A stretch of 64,000 bases of DNA. Source: Prorocentrum cordatum (lineage: Eukaryota; Sar; Dinophyceae; Prorocentrales; Prorocentraceae). The notes below the pieces were generated by a model. The model was not told the origin of the DNA. It saw only the letters and a list, made by a program, of their open reading frames with translations, and ran no database searches. The translations under genes and the position numbers were made by a program. Shown one piece after another: positions 43,201 to 52,612 of the stretch. Each line of letters starts with the position of its first letter. Positions within the stretch are counted from its first letter, which is position 1. The stretch covers positions 17,501 through 81,500 of the forward strand of contig CAUYUJ010016283.1 of assembly GCA_963575745.1 (NCBI GenBank), read 5' to 3'.

Positions 43201-43852
43201 CTTGGGGGGGCGAGAGGGCGCCAAGACGGTTCAAGATGGGCTGTGTGCGGGCCAAAACGGCCCCGAGACGGTCCGAGATGGTTCCAAGAGGGCCCAAAAA
43301 GCCCAAATGACGGCCCAAGAGGGCCCCAAGAGCGCCCACAACTGCGCCTCCAGAGGCCAAAATCATTGATTGTCCAATGGTTTGGGCACTCTTTTAACGT
43401 TCTCGCCTTTGCGGTCCAAGCAGCTTCGCAAATAGCTTCAGCACAACCCAAAAAGCCCTCAAGAGGGCCCCGAGACGGCCCAACAGAACCCCAAGACGGC
43501 CCAAAAAGGCACCCAAGACGGTCCAAGAGGCCCCTTATGACGGCCCAAGAAGATCCCAAGACGGCCCCAAGGCGGCCGCGAGAGGCCCCCAAGACGGTTT
43601 CCGAAGGAGCGAAACGGCGCAAAAGCGTCCCAAAACCGCCAAAGACGCCCCCAAGAGGCCCCAAGAGGCCTCCAAGAGGCCCCCAAGGGGCCCCAAAAAG
43701 CCCCCAAGAGGCCTCCAAGATGTCTTCAATAAGCCTCCCAAAGGCTCCAAAGAAACCCCCCAAAGGCCACACAGCGACTGCCCCAAGACGGCCCGAGATG
43801 GCCCCAAGAAGGCCCCCAAAGCCCCCAAGACGGCCCAAGGGGGCCCCAAGAG

Positions 43853-44062
43853 TGACAGCCGTTTCCCATCCATCTTAGTCTGTTGTCTCTTGCTGTCTGT
43901 CCTCTCCTCCCCCCTCTTTGCACTGCTTGCCTGCTGCTGCCGCTCTGGCTTACCCAGGGCCCTTGAGCCGCGCCGCCGGAAAAGGGAGCGCGCGGGGTCC
44001 GCGCGCACCAGGGGCTTCCGGCCACCTCCGCCGTGCCATGGCAAGAGAGTAAATACACCTTA
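43853..44062 (+). repeat. 5' LTR of the second copia element
   Basis: 210 bp, TGACAGCC...ACACCTTA. It matches the 3' LTR at 204 of 210 positions. Confidence 0.95.
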
Positions 44063-44065
44063 AGT

Positions 44066-44079
44066 TCGTAGCGGAGCAG
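44066..44079 (+). promoter_or_regulatory. Primer-binding site of the second copia element
   Basis: TCGTAGCGGAGCAG lies four bases inside the 5' LTR. Its core GTAGCGGAGC is identical to that of the first element's site, so both probably use the same tRNA. Confidence 0.65.
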
Positions 44080-44127
44080 GTTGATCCACTGGACCGCGAC
44101 CTGCTCCCCAGAGCCGCTCGTCAGCAG

Positions 44128-46668
44128 ATGACGTCGGCATCGTTCGACGGCAGTGGGGTAAAGGCTTGCCCCATCGCTGGACCGCAACAGTCATGGACGT
44201 CTTACGAGGAAGACCTAGACGCCTGGAAACACAGTAGTGAACGGAAGCAAGAACAGCTTGGTCCTCACATAACGTCCCGTGTTTTTTCTGCCAACGCCAC
44301 CTTCCTCAACCAGGCCCGGTTGCTGGACATGGCGCGCTTGTCGTCGAATCCGAAAGATGAGACGGGAGCAACAGGTAAACTTGGATACAACTACCTGTTA
44401 GAATTTATGCAGAAAGAGAATCGCACCAAAGACGATATAGCTAAACTTCTCCGTTTCTCTAGCTGGCTGCAGTTCCGGAGAGGAAGTCTTAAGATCGAAC
44501 AGTACGTGGACGAATACATAAGGTTGATCAACGAGTTTGAACAAAACCAGTTTGCAAAGTTAGATGAGTTCGTGAAGGCTCCCATTCTCATCATCAACGC
44601 AGAGCTCACGCAGCAACAACTGTCGAATCTTAGTACTCGGTTGGATATCGATTGTATTTTGACGTTGCAGAACACGAAACAAGCTGTTCAAAAGGTTCTC
44701 GGCGAGAATCTGTTGGCCAAGTCGTCAGAGCCTGCTGGCTTCACGGCCGACGAGTGGGCCACTAGCGGCCCCGAGTGGGCCGAAGAAGAGTTTTCCTGGG
44801 CGGATGCCTCCTGGCAGCAGCAGGAGTGGTCCGAAGACTCCTGGTATGGAACTACTGGTTGTCTTCGTTGTGGATATCCACGGCACTGGATTGCCCAATG
44901 TCCACATCCACCAAAAGGCAAAGGCGACACCCCTTCTAAAGGCAAAGGCTACGGCGCCCCCGGCCGGAGCGCTGTTCATGGCCGCGGGAAAGTAGGTCAA
45001 GGCAAACGCAAAACTTTCAGCACCAAGAGCAAAAGCTCGCCCACGCCAGGCTTCCAGGCAGGTGAGCCCAGCGGGAAAGCAAACAACAGGCGTGGAAAAC
45101 CTAGCTCTAGCAAAGGAAAGGTGCCGCAAAAGCGGCCGCCTAACAACGGAAAACAACCGTATGCGTTCACAGCTGACGACAGCAGTTGGTGGACGTATAA
45201 CAGCGAGTGGTCTGGGGCTTCTGACTGGAGCGCGGGCCCCTCCACGCACGAAGACCCAGATGCGCAGCTTGCGTGGTCTTTTGCGGCGGAACACTTCGAC
45301 GACGAAGCTCCTACGAGCCAACCGCCGCAGCTTCCGCGCAACCGGGAGCCGCCAACACTACCGCCAGAACAGGCGCAACAACTACGCGCTTTCAGGGCGC
45401 AGTTGCTCGACAACGAGCTTGCGTACCTAAGGCGCCTCCAAGAACAGAGGCTGCCAGAAGTGTCGCGTCCTCCCGCCGCTGCCGCGACGGCAGCGCCCAG
45501 GCAGATCCAGTGGAGCTCGGGTTTCCCGGCTGACGGATCAGAGCCTGCAGTAGATGTCGTCAGAGCCAGTTTGCCGAGCTTGGGCCTCCCGACCGGCGGA
45601 CTCAGGCCCCCCGTCGGTGTTGCTGCTGGACCATCGAGCTTGGGCTTCCCGGCCGGTGGAAAGGCCGCCTCGTCGGAGCACGTCCTTTCGTCCAACGCTG
45701 AATCTGGACCGGCGAGCTCGGGCTTCCCGGCCGCTGGAATGGATGACGCGCGTAGCTCGTCCGTAGGAGTAGGCGCGTTTAGGGCAGCTCACACCGAGAA
45801 CTGCCCGCACCGCCTGGTGAAGGTCAGCTGCTGCGGCATGGTCATGAAGCAGCACAAGTGCATGTCCCACACGGAGTGCGGCAACGTGTGTTTCACCTGC
45901 GAGCCCCTGGACCCGGTGGACTCGGAGCTTCGCTCGCCATGCTGTTGCATGCAGCCCGAAATCGACGGAGACGAGCACGACGACGACGGCTACGGGGACG
46001 AACGGGGCGAAGATCACGAAGACGAGCGGGACAACGACAACGGACACTACGACGACGACGCCGGCGACGGATACCACGACGACGGCGCCGACGACGGTCG
46101 CTATGACGACGCGAGCGACAACGCCCCTCCCCCGTCGGCGGACGGATCGGCCGAGCTGGCACGCGTGGGCTTCCCAGCTGCCGGCGAAGCCATCGTCTTC
46201 GACACCGAGTGGGCAATCGCGTTTCGTTTGGAAGCTGGTTCTCTTGTTGCTGCCGCAACAACGCCCACGGAAGCCATGGAGAGCAGCCTGCACACGGACA
46301 TCGCCGTCCACGAGGCGATTATCGATTCGGGTTGCTCAAAAGGAATGGTTTCGTCTGAGCGGTTCGAAAAGTTCCGAGCCCTCCTGGCCGCAGAGTACCC
46401 CCACCTGGTCGTACCCACCTGTCCGTCGTCTAATCGGTACCGCTTCGCCGGAGGCGAACCCAAAACAGCAGACAGCACAGCCACCGTGCCAGTGCCCAGC
46501 ATAGCTTCGCAGACTGATTTTGAAGTTGTCAACGCAGGTTCTGGTTCTAAAGCAACGCCGTTATTGCTGTCAAAGCCTCAATTGAAAAACCTTGGTGCTG
46601 TGATTGATTTTGGCAACGACACAACGTACTACAAAACGACGGGAAAAACGACAACGTTGAAAACTTGA
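44128..46668 (+). CDS. Copia Gag and aspartic protease
   Basis: ATG at 44128, 66 bp inside the 5' LTR. The N-terminal 220 residues are Gag-like (SWTSYEEDLDAWKHSSERKQ). The CCHC knuckle CLRCGYPRHWIAQC is near residue 245, followed by a Lys/Gly-rich stretch. A Pro/Gly region carries repeated SxGFPAxG motifs (residues about 470-550). A Cys/His-rich block (CPHRLVKVSCCGM, HKCMSHTECGNVCFTC) spans about 555-600, followed by an Asp-rich stretch. The protease motif AIIDSGCSKGM is near residue 730 with the classical DSG. The stop TGA (46666-46668) interrupts what would normally continue in frame, since the next codons read SAGHYLFPL, a typical pre-integrase sequence; I therefore treat it as a premature stop. 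Confidence 0.85.
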   Translation: MTSASFDGSGVKACPIAGPQQSWTSYEEDLDAWKHSSERKQEQLGPHITSRVFSANATFLNQARLLDMARLSSNPKDETGATGKLGYNYLLEFMQKENRTKDDIAKLLRFSSWLQFRRGSLKIEQYVDEYIRLINEFEQNQFAKLDEFVKAPILIINAELTQQQLSNLSTRLDIDCILTLQNTKQAVQKVLGENLLAKSSEPAGFTADEWATSGPEWAEEEFSWADASWQQQEWSEDSWYGTTGCLRCGYPRHWIAQCPHPPKGKGDTPSKGKGYGAPGRSAVHGRGKVGQGKRKTFSTKSKSSPTPGFQAGEPSGKANNRRGKPSSSKGKVPQKRPPNNGKQPYAFTADDSSWWTYNSEWSGASDWSAGPSTHEDPDAQLAWSFAAEHFDDEAPTSQPPQLPRNREPPTLPPEQAQQLRAFRAQLLDNELAYLRRLQEQRLPEVSRPPAAAATAAPRQIQWSSGFPADGSEPAVDVVRASLPSLGLPTGGLRPPVGVAAGPSSLGFPAGGKAASSEHVLSSNAESGPASSGFPAAGMDDARSSSVGVGAFRAAHTENCPHRLVKVSCCGMVMKQHKCMSHTECGNVCFTCEPLDPVDSELRSPCCCMQPEIDGDEHDDDGYGDERGEDHEDERDNDNGHYDDDAGDGYHDDGADDGRYDDASDNAPPPSADGSAELARVGFPAAGEAIVFDTEWAIAFRLEAGSLVAAATTPTEAMESSLHTDIAVHEAIIDSGCSKGMVSSERFEKFRALLAAEYPHLVVPTCPSSNRYRFAGGEPKTADSTATVPVPSIASQTDFEVVNAGSGSKATPLLLSKPQLKNLGAVIDFGNDTTYYKTTGKTTTLKT

Positions 46669-47554
46669 TCTGCTGGTCATTACCTCTTCCCGCTGATGGT
46701 TCTCAACCACGCGGCTTGCACTGGATCAGCGCTTGCCCCAGAGGCAGACAGCGCGAGCGGAACCACAGAGCGAGGTTATGATACCATCACAGTCCAAGAA
46801 CACCCACGTTCGTTCCAAGTTTCCTTGCCGCCTCGACTGACGAAGTTCCGGACCGATCTTCAAACCGAATCGGGCCTCAGGAAAATGCACGGCCGTCTTG
46901 GACATCCTAGTGCAGAACAACTCATGCACAAGATAACCCCCGTCCTTGAACCACACACTGTCCCTCAAGCCCGTGCTCTGGCAGACAAGGTCACGTGCAG
47001 TTGCAAGATTTGCGATCGTTTCAAAAAAGCCTGCCCCTCACCCCAAGACAGGGGGCATCACTGCACGCGCTGTGAATGACATTGTGTGCATGAACAGCTT
47101 CGAGGTAAAAGTTGGCTCTTCCACTATCGCGTTCCAACACATGGTAGATAGTTTTACGAAGTACTCGCTTGTAGAGCGCGTGTCAGACCGAGGACCCAAC
47201 GGAACCTTGCAAACGTTCTCACGCTGGCAAGCTGTTTTCGGTTCTCTGCCACACCAACTTCTAACAAACAACGGCGGGGAATACAAAAACAAAGAAGTGG
47301 AAAAATATCTGGAACTCCACGGGGTAAGACATCTTTGGATTCCTCCCCGGACGCCGGCTTCGGCGGGTCTCGTCGAGCGCCACAGCGGTGTTTTGAATAA
47401 CAAATTCTACAAGCTTGTCGAAATGTTCAAACAGCAACTTTCGGATGGAAGCCTCAACCACGCAGACGTCATGTTGCAAGCTTCGGCTGCGAAGAATGCT
47501 ATAGTCAGACGGTGTGGTTTTTCGGCGCAACTCCTAGCACTAAGGAATAATTAG
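46669..47554 (+). pseudogene. Copia integrase, frameshifted
   Basis: The first frame (to 47079) holds the pre-integrase zinc region: MHGRLGHPSAEQLMHK and CSCKICDRFKKAC. A frameshift near 47050 passes to the frame ending at 47554, with NDIVCMNSF (first Asp), LLTNNGGEYKNKEVEKYLEL and ASAGLVERHSGVL (Glu). The second catalytic Asp of the usual TDNGGE is Asn here, so the active site is incomplete. The TAG at 47552-47554 is followed in frame by FFDAIDEATPPMLRDLPRDP, so the protein once continued. The family inserts cDNA into the genome. Confidence 0.8.
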
Positions 47555-48390
47555 TTTTTCGACGCCATAGATGAAGCAACTCCGCCTATGCTTCGCGATT
47601 TGCCTCGCGATCCAGCGAGCAATGCGAAAGCAAGGCTTTCCCTTCGCAGGGCAGCTCAGCAGACGGCAATCCAGATTCAGTCCTGCTCAGAGCTACGAAA
47701 TATATTCAATTCTCGTCTCTCGGGCCCCTCGATGCAGGCGCAGAGGTGGATTGGATTGCAGACGAAAATCCGAAGGCGAAAACTACCGGCCAAGCTTGGA
47801 AAGGATCAGCACGAGTTCTTGGCATGGAGTGCCAGCAGAAAGTCTGGATACGCACACCTGATGGTAACGCCGTCGCCGTGCACCGCCATCGCGTTCGCCC
47901 TCGCGAAAAGAATGGCGCTGTCGAGATCCAGGTTGCCACCCCCAGTGATACGAAACAACACCACCCAACCACTGAGGATGACTCCGAAACTCCTCCCACG
48001 CAGCCTCCAGAGCAGCCAACGCAACCGCCCCAGCAGCCACCGAGTGCAGCACCACCGAGTGCGGCAACACCGTCTCCGCCACTTGCGCCGCCGCGGCTTC
48101 TACCTAGCGTGCCGCCGCCGCCTGTGGTACCGGCGCCTGTGGCACTGCAGGTGCCGCATGTGCCTCCTCCGGCGCACTCGCCGGCAATGCCGCCTAGGAG
48201 GATCACCGCGAAGAAACCGTACCCCGGGTCCCCCGAGGCGACAGAGGACGAGCCAGCGCACAAGTACCACGCACTACACACAATCCCCTCCTCGGAGGAG
48301 GGTTTTCTGGATGCTGCCAACGACGGCGCGGAAGAGTCCTTCTTCCGTGAACCTGACCAGTGGTCGATGATGGCTGAGGTGGATGGGTGA
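47555..48390 (+). pseudogene. Integrase C-terminus and proline-rich linker
   Basis: Two frames overlap: 47555-47740 (DAIDEATPPMLRDLPRDPAS) and, after a frameshift near 47735, 47746-48390 (DWIADENPKAKTTGQAWK, GRARVLGME-like SARVLGMECQQKVWIRTP). These correspond to the SH3-like integrase C-terminus (GKVLG..., W.R). A Pro/Gln/Ala-rich linker follows to about 48200. It ends just before the C2H2 ORF. Confidence 0.65.
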
Positions 48391-48767
48391 GGTGTACAGA
48401 ATGCCACGCGGCGCTTGCCACTGCCAAGCAGCTTGCCCAACACAGGCGAATTAAACATGGGGAGCGCTGCCCCCAGCGATTCTACGCACCAGCCAGTGGA
48501 ATCTGTCCGGCGTGCCACACAACGTTTGGCACCATATTGGCGCTGTTGAACCACCTGTGCGATAGCAGGCGCAATGCGTGTTGGAACGCAATCACACGAA
48601 ACCCTAAGCGGTACACAAAGATGCCGGCATCCAAGGTGGATGCCCTGGATGATATAGACCGGGAGGCACGCAATGCTGCCCGCAAATCTGGTCACACGCA
48701 CGCCCTCGCAACAGGCGGGTGCGTGCGGAGTGACGGCACGCACGTCGGCCGCCCGACCACTTGACGG
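48378..48767 (+). CDS. C2H2-type zinc-finger ORF between integrase and RT
   Basis: The frame opens after a TGA at 48375 and reads WVRCTECHAALATAKQLAQH then RRIKHG, a classical C2H2 finger (C-x2-C-x12-H-x4-H). SGICPACHTTFGTILALLNH follows, a second Cys-Cys-His half finger, and then DALDDIDREARNAARKSGH. It has no ATG at its start. Paired fingers of this kind occur in dinoflagellate LINE-like proteins as I recall, not usually in copia Pol. It lies in a different frame from the linker and the RT. It may be a nested fragment of another element or a captured domain. Confidence 0.6.
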
Positions 48768-48829
48768 GCAGAGCTGTCGTGTGATGCGTGTACTGTTATT
48801 TTCCTTTCTTGTGACGCTTCGCGCAACCC

Positions 48830-49615
48830 TTGCACAACAAAACTAGTTCTCCAGAAGGTGCCAGCGTGCCTGGCGAGAGTGTCCTCGATGCTCTTGCTGT
48901 TGCCAAAACGCTGAAGAACACTAAAGAGGTCCCCGGGAAAAAAGCTGAATTTGACCCCGCTTTCGAAGCACCGCGCACGCGCGAAGTACAGGCTGTGTCG
49001 GAAAGCTTCGATGTCGAATCGCTCCCGCATGGAGCCACAGCAATCCCGTCCAGGTTCGTGTACACCGCGCCTGACGGGGAACCAACAGCTCGTCTGGTTG
49101 TCCAGGGGTGCTTTGAGCCAGGCAAAGACGACCACGTAGTAAACAGTCCGACTCTTCACCGGCATTCTGTGCGCTTCCTTCTCTGGCTGGCCGCCCACCA
49201 GGGCTGGGCGCCAGAAGCGTGGGATGTCAGGGAGGCGTTTCTTCGAGCCGACGCTTCGGCAGACCCCAATTGGGAAGACAAACCGGTTTTCGTCACTCCT
49301 CCTGCCGGCACGGAGCCCCCGAAGGGTTGTGCATGGAAGCTCCGAAGGGGCAGAACGCTGCATGGTCTTCGTCGTGCTCCTCGCGCTTGGTTTTTCCATA
49401 TGCGTTCTCTTCTTCTCGAACGGGGCTTCGTGCAGTCAATCTGGGACCTTTGCGTGTTTCTCCGGTTCGGGAATGGTCACCTCCAGGGCCTCGTCGGCCT
49501 TCATGTGGATGACGCTCTTATGGCCGGCACAAATGGTATTTGGAACGTAGTGGATTCTCTTCCAGTTCAATGGGGCAGCCGGTCGTCTGGTGATTTTGTT
49601 TTCTGTGGATTGTAG
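48830..49615 (+). pseudogene. Copia reverse transcriptase
   Basis: Reads PSRFVYTAPDGEPTARLVVQ then GCFEPGKDD (block 1-2), SVRFLLWLAAHQGWAPEAWD then VREAFLRADAS (block A Asp), KLRRGRTLHGLRRAPRAWF (block B) and LVGLHVDDALMAGTN (block C, catalytic DD near 49500). All catalytic acids are present. The frame begins without an ATG and closes at TAG 49613-49615, after which the same frame continues as ITVRMPYITLDQKAYC. That makes this an internal nonsense codon in a polyprotein. Confidence 0.85.
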
Positions 49616-51523
49616 ATCACGGTTCGTATGCCGTACATCACCTTAGACCAGAAAGCGTACTGCACGAATATATCCACGATCTCTGTTCCACCCCATCGTG
49701 CACGTTTTCCCAATTCTCCAGTGACCGAGCTTGAACGGAACTCTCTTCGCAAATGCCTCGGCGAGCAGATCTGGGCAGTCGACCAGACAGTGCCGACAGG
49801 GTCGTTTCATGTGAGCGCTATAGCATCCAAAGTTCAGACGGCGACGGTTGCCACACTGCTGGAATGCAACAAAAACGCACGACGCATCAGAAACGAACCA
49901 ATGGTGCTCAATGTTGGACCTATGTCGAAACATATTTGTGTATATTCTTTCGGAGCCTCGTCCAAAAGCAAGCCACCGCAGCGGGGCATGGCCACTTTCA
50001 TAGGAAAAATGCTATGGGGAAGCAAGTCTGTTGTCCGAGCATGCTTGTACCAGTGGGCCTCCAAGAAGCAAGAACGTACCTGCACAAGCACCTTAACTAC
50101 AGAAGCACTGGCTGGGGAGAAGGCTCTGGATGTGAACTTCGCGACGCGAAGGCGCATTCAAGAAGCACTGAACCTTCTGGAAGCACCTCCCGGCGTGATG
50201 ATTTCTGACAGTTGGTCTTTGGCTACGAACATATACTCGACTACACCACATGTGTCTGAGGAGGATCTTATCCCCTCCCTGCAGCGTATCCGTGAAGCTA
50301 CGGTATCGTGGATACGTTTCCATAGCAACAAGGTGCTGCCCACGGACCTGTGGTGGCAGCCGGATTCCGACATGGTAGCAGACCCGCTTACGAAGCCAAA
50401 CTCGAACCCTCACAAACTGCTCTCGCCGATTCGTTCGGGTACCTTGTCGTTCACGTCCGCCTGCAAGCCTACAGCAGTTCTAGCTCGACCTTCGCGCTTG
50501 GGTTTCCCGGCCGAGGGAACAGCGGATCTGGCTGTAGCGATGGTTGCCACAGCCATTGGCGCTCGTGTGCTTCTCGCGCCAGCAGCGACGGGCAAGGAGC
50601 CCCCGCCTTCGCCCGGCACCACCAGCAAAGCACCGCCTCCGGGAAGGCCGCCGCCTCCAGGAAGGCCGCCGCCTTTCGTGGCAACACCGACGGCAGCAGA
50701 GCAGCTAGCAGCTCTGCCGCCCCGGGGCCGCCTGAGCGCGGTCGAACGCCATTTGTTGACGGACTGTCAGAGGAGTTTCCGCGCAGAGGTGCCGGCCTTG
50801 GCGCGGATGCAAGGCCGCCAGGATCTGAGCAGACCAGAACAGGCAGAACGTGCGCTGAGCCTGGTCCGGCAGCAGCTGCACGCGCAGACCAAGTTCGACA
50901 TCCTCACGGACCGTCTGGAGGTCGACAAGCAGCTACGAACGGCGTGTAGCAAAGCGCCATGCGCGCCGAAAGCTCCAGACAAATCCCGCGACCACCTGTA
51001 CCGCAGGGATGTGGATCTTGCCGGTCCTTGGACGGCCGCCCGGCTGCAGAGAGACCGACAGAAAGCTAAAAGGCACAGGGCAAAGCTGGAAGTGCAAGAA
51101 GCAGAAAGAACGCTGCCGCCTCCACTGCCGGAGGGCGTCTCTGTCGCAACGGTAGTTGAGCAGCTCGCGGCCTCTTCGGTTGAAACACCGGCTCCTCCCT
51201 CCGAGCCGCCGAAGACGCGACCCAGGTCGTCTGCCGCAGTCAGCCTGACCGACAGCTCAGAGGCAGAGACGCTGAGTTGCGACGGCAACGACAGGGGAGA
51301 CGCCCCGGTTACCCAGAAAGGCAATGTCAGTGCCGACTGGGAGGACAAGGATTGGGAAGGCCAATTCATGTCATCGAAAGACTGTCCCGCGCTGCGCCTG
51401 AGCACTGACAGGCAGCTAAAGCGCAAGCCGCCGACTGCCAAAAGGCGCGCAAAGCGTGCCGAAAAGAAGAAAGCAAAAAAGGCCGCAAAGAAGGCTACTG
51501 AGACCGCGCCGAGCACTGCCTGA
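49616..51523 (+). CDS. Copia RNase H plus lysine-rich C-terminal extension
   Basis: From ATG 49628 the frame is open to 51523. The RNase H region includes MPYITLDQKAYCTNISTISV, CLYQWASKKQERTCTSTLTT then EALAGEKAL (Glu motif) and DSDMVADPLTKPN (near 50385), the characteristic AD.LTK end of copia Pol. Instead of stopping there the frame runs about 350 more residues: a GFPAEG motif, Pro-rich PPPGRPPPPGRPPP, charged helices (RPEQAERALSLVRQQLHAQ; ARLQRDRQKAKRHRAK), and a lysine/alanine tail KRRAKRAEKKKAKKAAKK that resembles a nuclear-localisation or histone-H1-like tail. No known domain is identified in the extension. Confidence 0.75.
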   Translation: MTVRMPYITLDQKAYCTNISTISVPPHRARFPNSPVTELERNSLRKCLGEQIWAVDQTVPTGSFHVSAIASKVQTATVATLLECNKNARRIRNEPMVLNVGPMSKHICVYSFGASSKSKPPQRGMATFIGKMLWGSKSVVRACLYQWASKKQERTCTSTLTTEALAGEKALDVNFATRRRIQEALNLLEAPPGVMISDSWSLATNIYSTTPHVSEEDLIPSLQRIREATVSWIRFHSNKVLPTDLWWQPDSDMVADPLTKPNSNPHKLLSPIRSGTLSFTSACKPTAVLARPSRLGFPAEGTADLAVAMVATAIGARVLLAPAATGKEPPPSPGTTSKAPPPGRPPPPGRPPPFVATPTAAEQLAALPPRGRLSAVERHLLTDCQRSFRAEVPALARMQGRQDLSRPEQAERALSLVRQQLHAQTKFDILTDRLEVDKQLRTACSKAPCAPKAPDKSRDHLYRRDVDLAGPWTAARLQRDRQKAKRHRAKLEVQEAERTLPPPLPEGVSVATVVEQLAASSVETPAPPSEPPKTRPRSSAAVSLTDSSEAETLSCDGNDRGDAPVTQKGNVSADWEDKDWEGQFMSSKDCPALRLSTDRQLKRKPPTAKRRAKRAEKKKAKKAAKKATETAPSTA

Positions 51524-51543
51524 TACTTTTTCCTGCCTTCCTT

Positions 51544-51564
51544 CTAAAGAAAGAAGGATGAGGT
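51544..51564 (+). promoter_or_regulatory. Polypurine tract
   Basis: TAAAGAAAGAAGGATGAGGT, almost pure purine, lies directly against the 3' LTR. Such tracts prime plus-strand DNA synthesis in LTR elements. Confidence 0.7.
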
Positions 51565-51774
51565 TGACAGCCGTTTCCCATCCATCTTAGTCTGTTGTCT
51601 CTTGCTGTCTGTCCTCTCCTCCCTCCTCTTTGCACTGCTTGCCTGCTGCTGCCGCTCTGGCTTACCCAGGGCCCTTGAGCCGCGCCGCTGGAAAAGCGAG
51701 CGCGCGGGGTCCGCGCGCACCGGGGCCTTCCGGCCACCTCCGCCGTGCCATGGCAAGAGAGTAAATACACCTCA
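51565..51774 (+). repeat. 3' LTR of the second copia element
   Basis: 210 bp, TGACAGCC...ACACCTCA, with TG and CA termini. It differs from the 5' LTR at 6 positions. Confidence 0.95.
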
Positions 51775-52088
51775 AAGAGCGCCCACAAGAGCGCCTCCAG
51801 AGGCCAAAATCATTGATTTCCCTATTGTTTTAAACAGATTTTAGCGTTCTCGCCTTCTCCGCCTCTCAGAAGCCCATGACGGCCCAAGCAGCCTCCAAGA
51901 TGGCCCCAAGAAGGCCCAAGAAACACCCAAGGGGGCCCCGAAAATGCAACGTATCCAACGGATCCCATGGATCTAATGATCCAAATTTGCCACATGTTGT
52001 ATTGTTTTACATAATGATGTCTCCCCCTCGAACCCCCTTTGGAGTCGCGCCACTACGCCGTACCAGTGTGACGGCCCCAATTATGGTG

Positions 52089-52089
<1 letters not shown>

Positions 52090-52154
<65 letters not shown>

Positions 52155-52156
52155 CA
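52090..52156. repeat. CT and TA microsatellite
   Basis: About 22 CT repeats (52092-52134) followed by about 10 TA repeats, inserted within the macrosatellite. Confidence 0.95.
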
Positions 52157-52612
52157 ATTTCGGTGTTTAGGGTCTTTTTGGCACTCCAAGAAGGTATCCA
52201 TATGGCCCGGGGTGGCTCCAAGACGGTCAACAACGCACTCAAGACGGCCCAAAATGGCCCAAGAAAGCCCAGAAAGCTCCCCAAGACGGCCCAGGAAGGC
52301 ACCGAGAGCACCCCCAAAAACGCACCCAGAGGCCAAAATCAATGATTGTCCAAAAGTGTTTGAAGGATTTGGGCGTTCTCGCCTTTTTCGATTGTCAGAC
52401 GCCCAAGACTGCCCAAACAGTTTCCAACATTTCCCTCAGACCGCCCCAGAAGCGCCCACGGGAGCCCAAAGACGGCTCCAGAGGGCCCCAAGACGGCCCA
52501 ATGAACCCCCCAAAACAACAAAAATTAGCCTGGCGAAGGACCCAACCATATGCAACTGTGAATACCGCAAGTGTGAATATCGTTCTCGGCGGCGCTACCT
52601 CTGGGTAGTGAA

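Larger units (their letters stand above)
43848..51779 (+). mobile_element. Complete Ty1/copia element with LTRs and 5 bp target duplication
   Basis: Two 210 bp LTRs (43853-44062 and 51565-51774) begin TG; the right one ends CA and the left TA. They differ at 6 positions. The flanking AAGAG at 43848-43852 and 51775-51779 is a 5 bp target-site duplication. Inside: primer-binding site, Gag-protease, integrase, a C2H2 finger ORF, RT, RNase H, a long C-terminal extension and a polypurine tract. Premature stops at 46666-46668, 47552-47554 and 49613-49615 and at least two frameshifts show that it is inactive. It sits inside a macrosatellite unit; removing the element and one AAGAG restores the unit's consensus. 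Confidence 0.92.
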
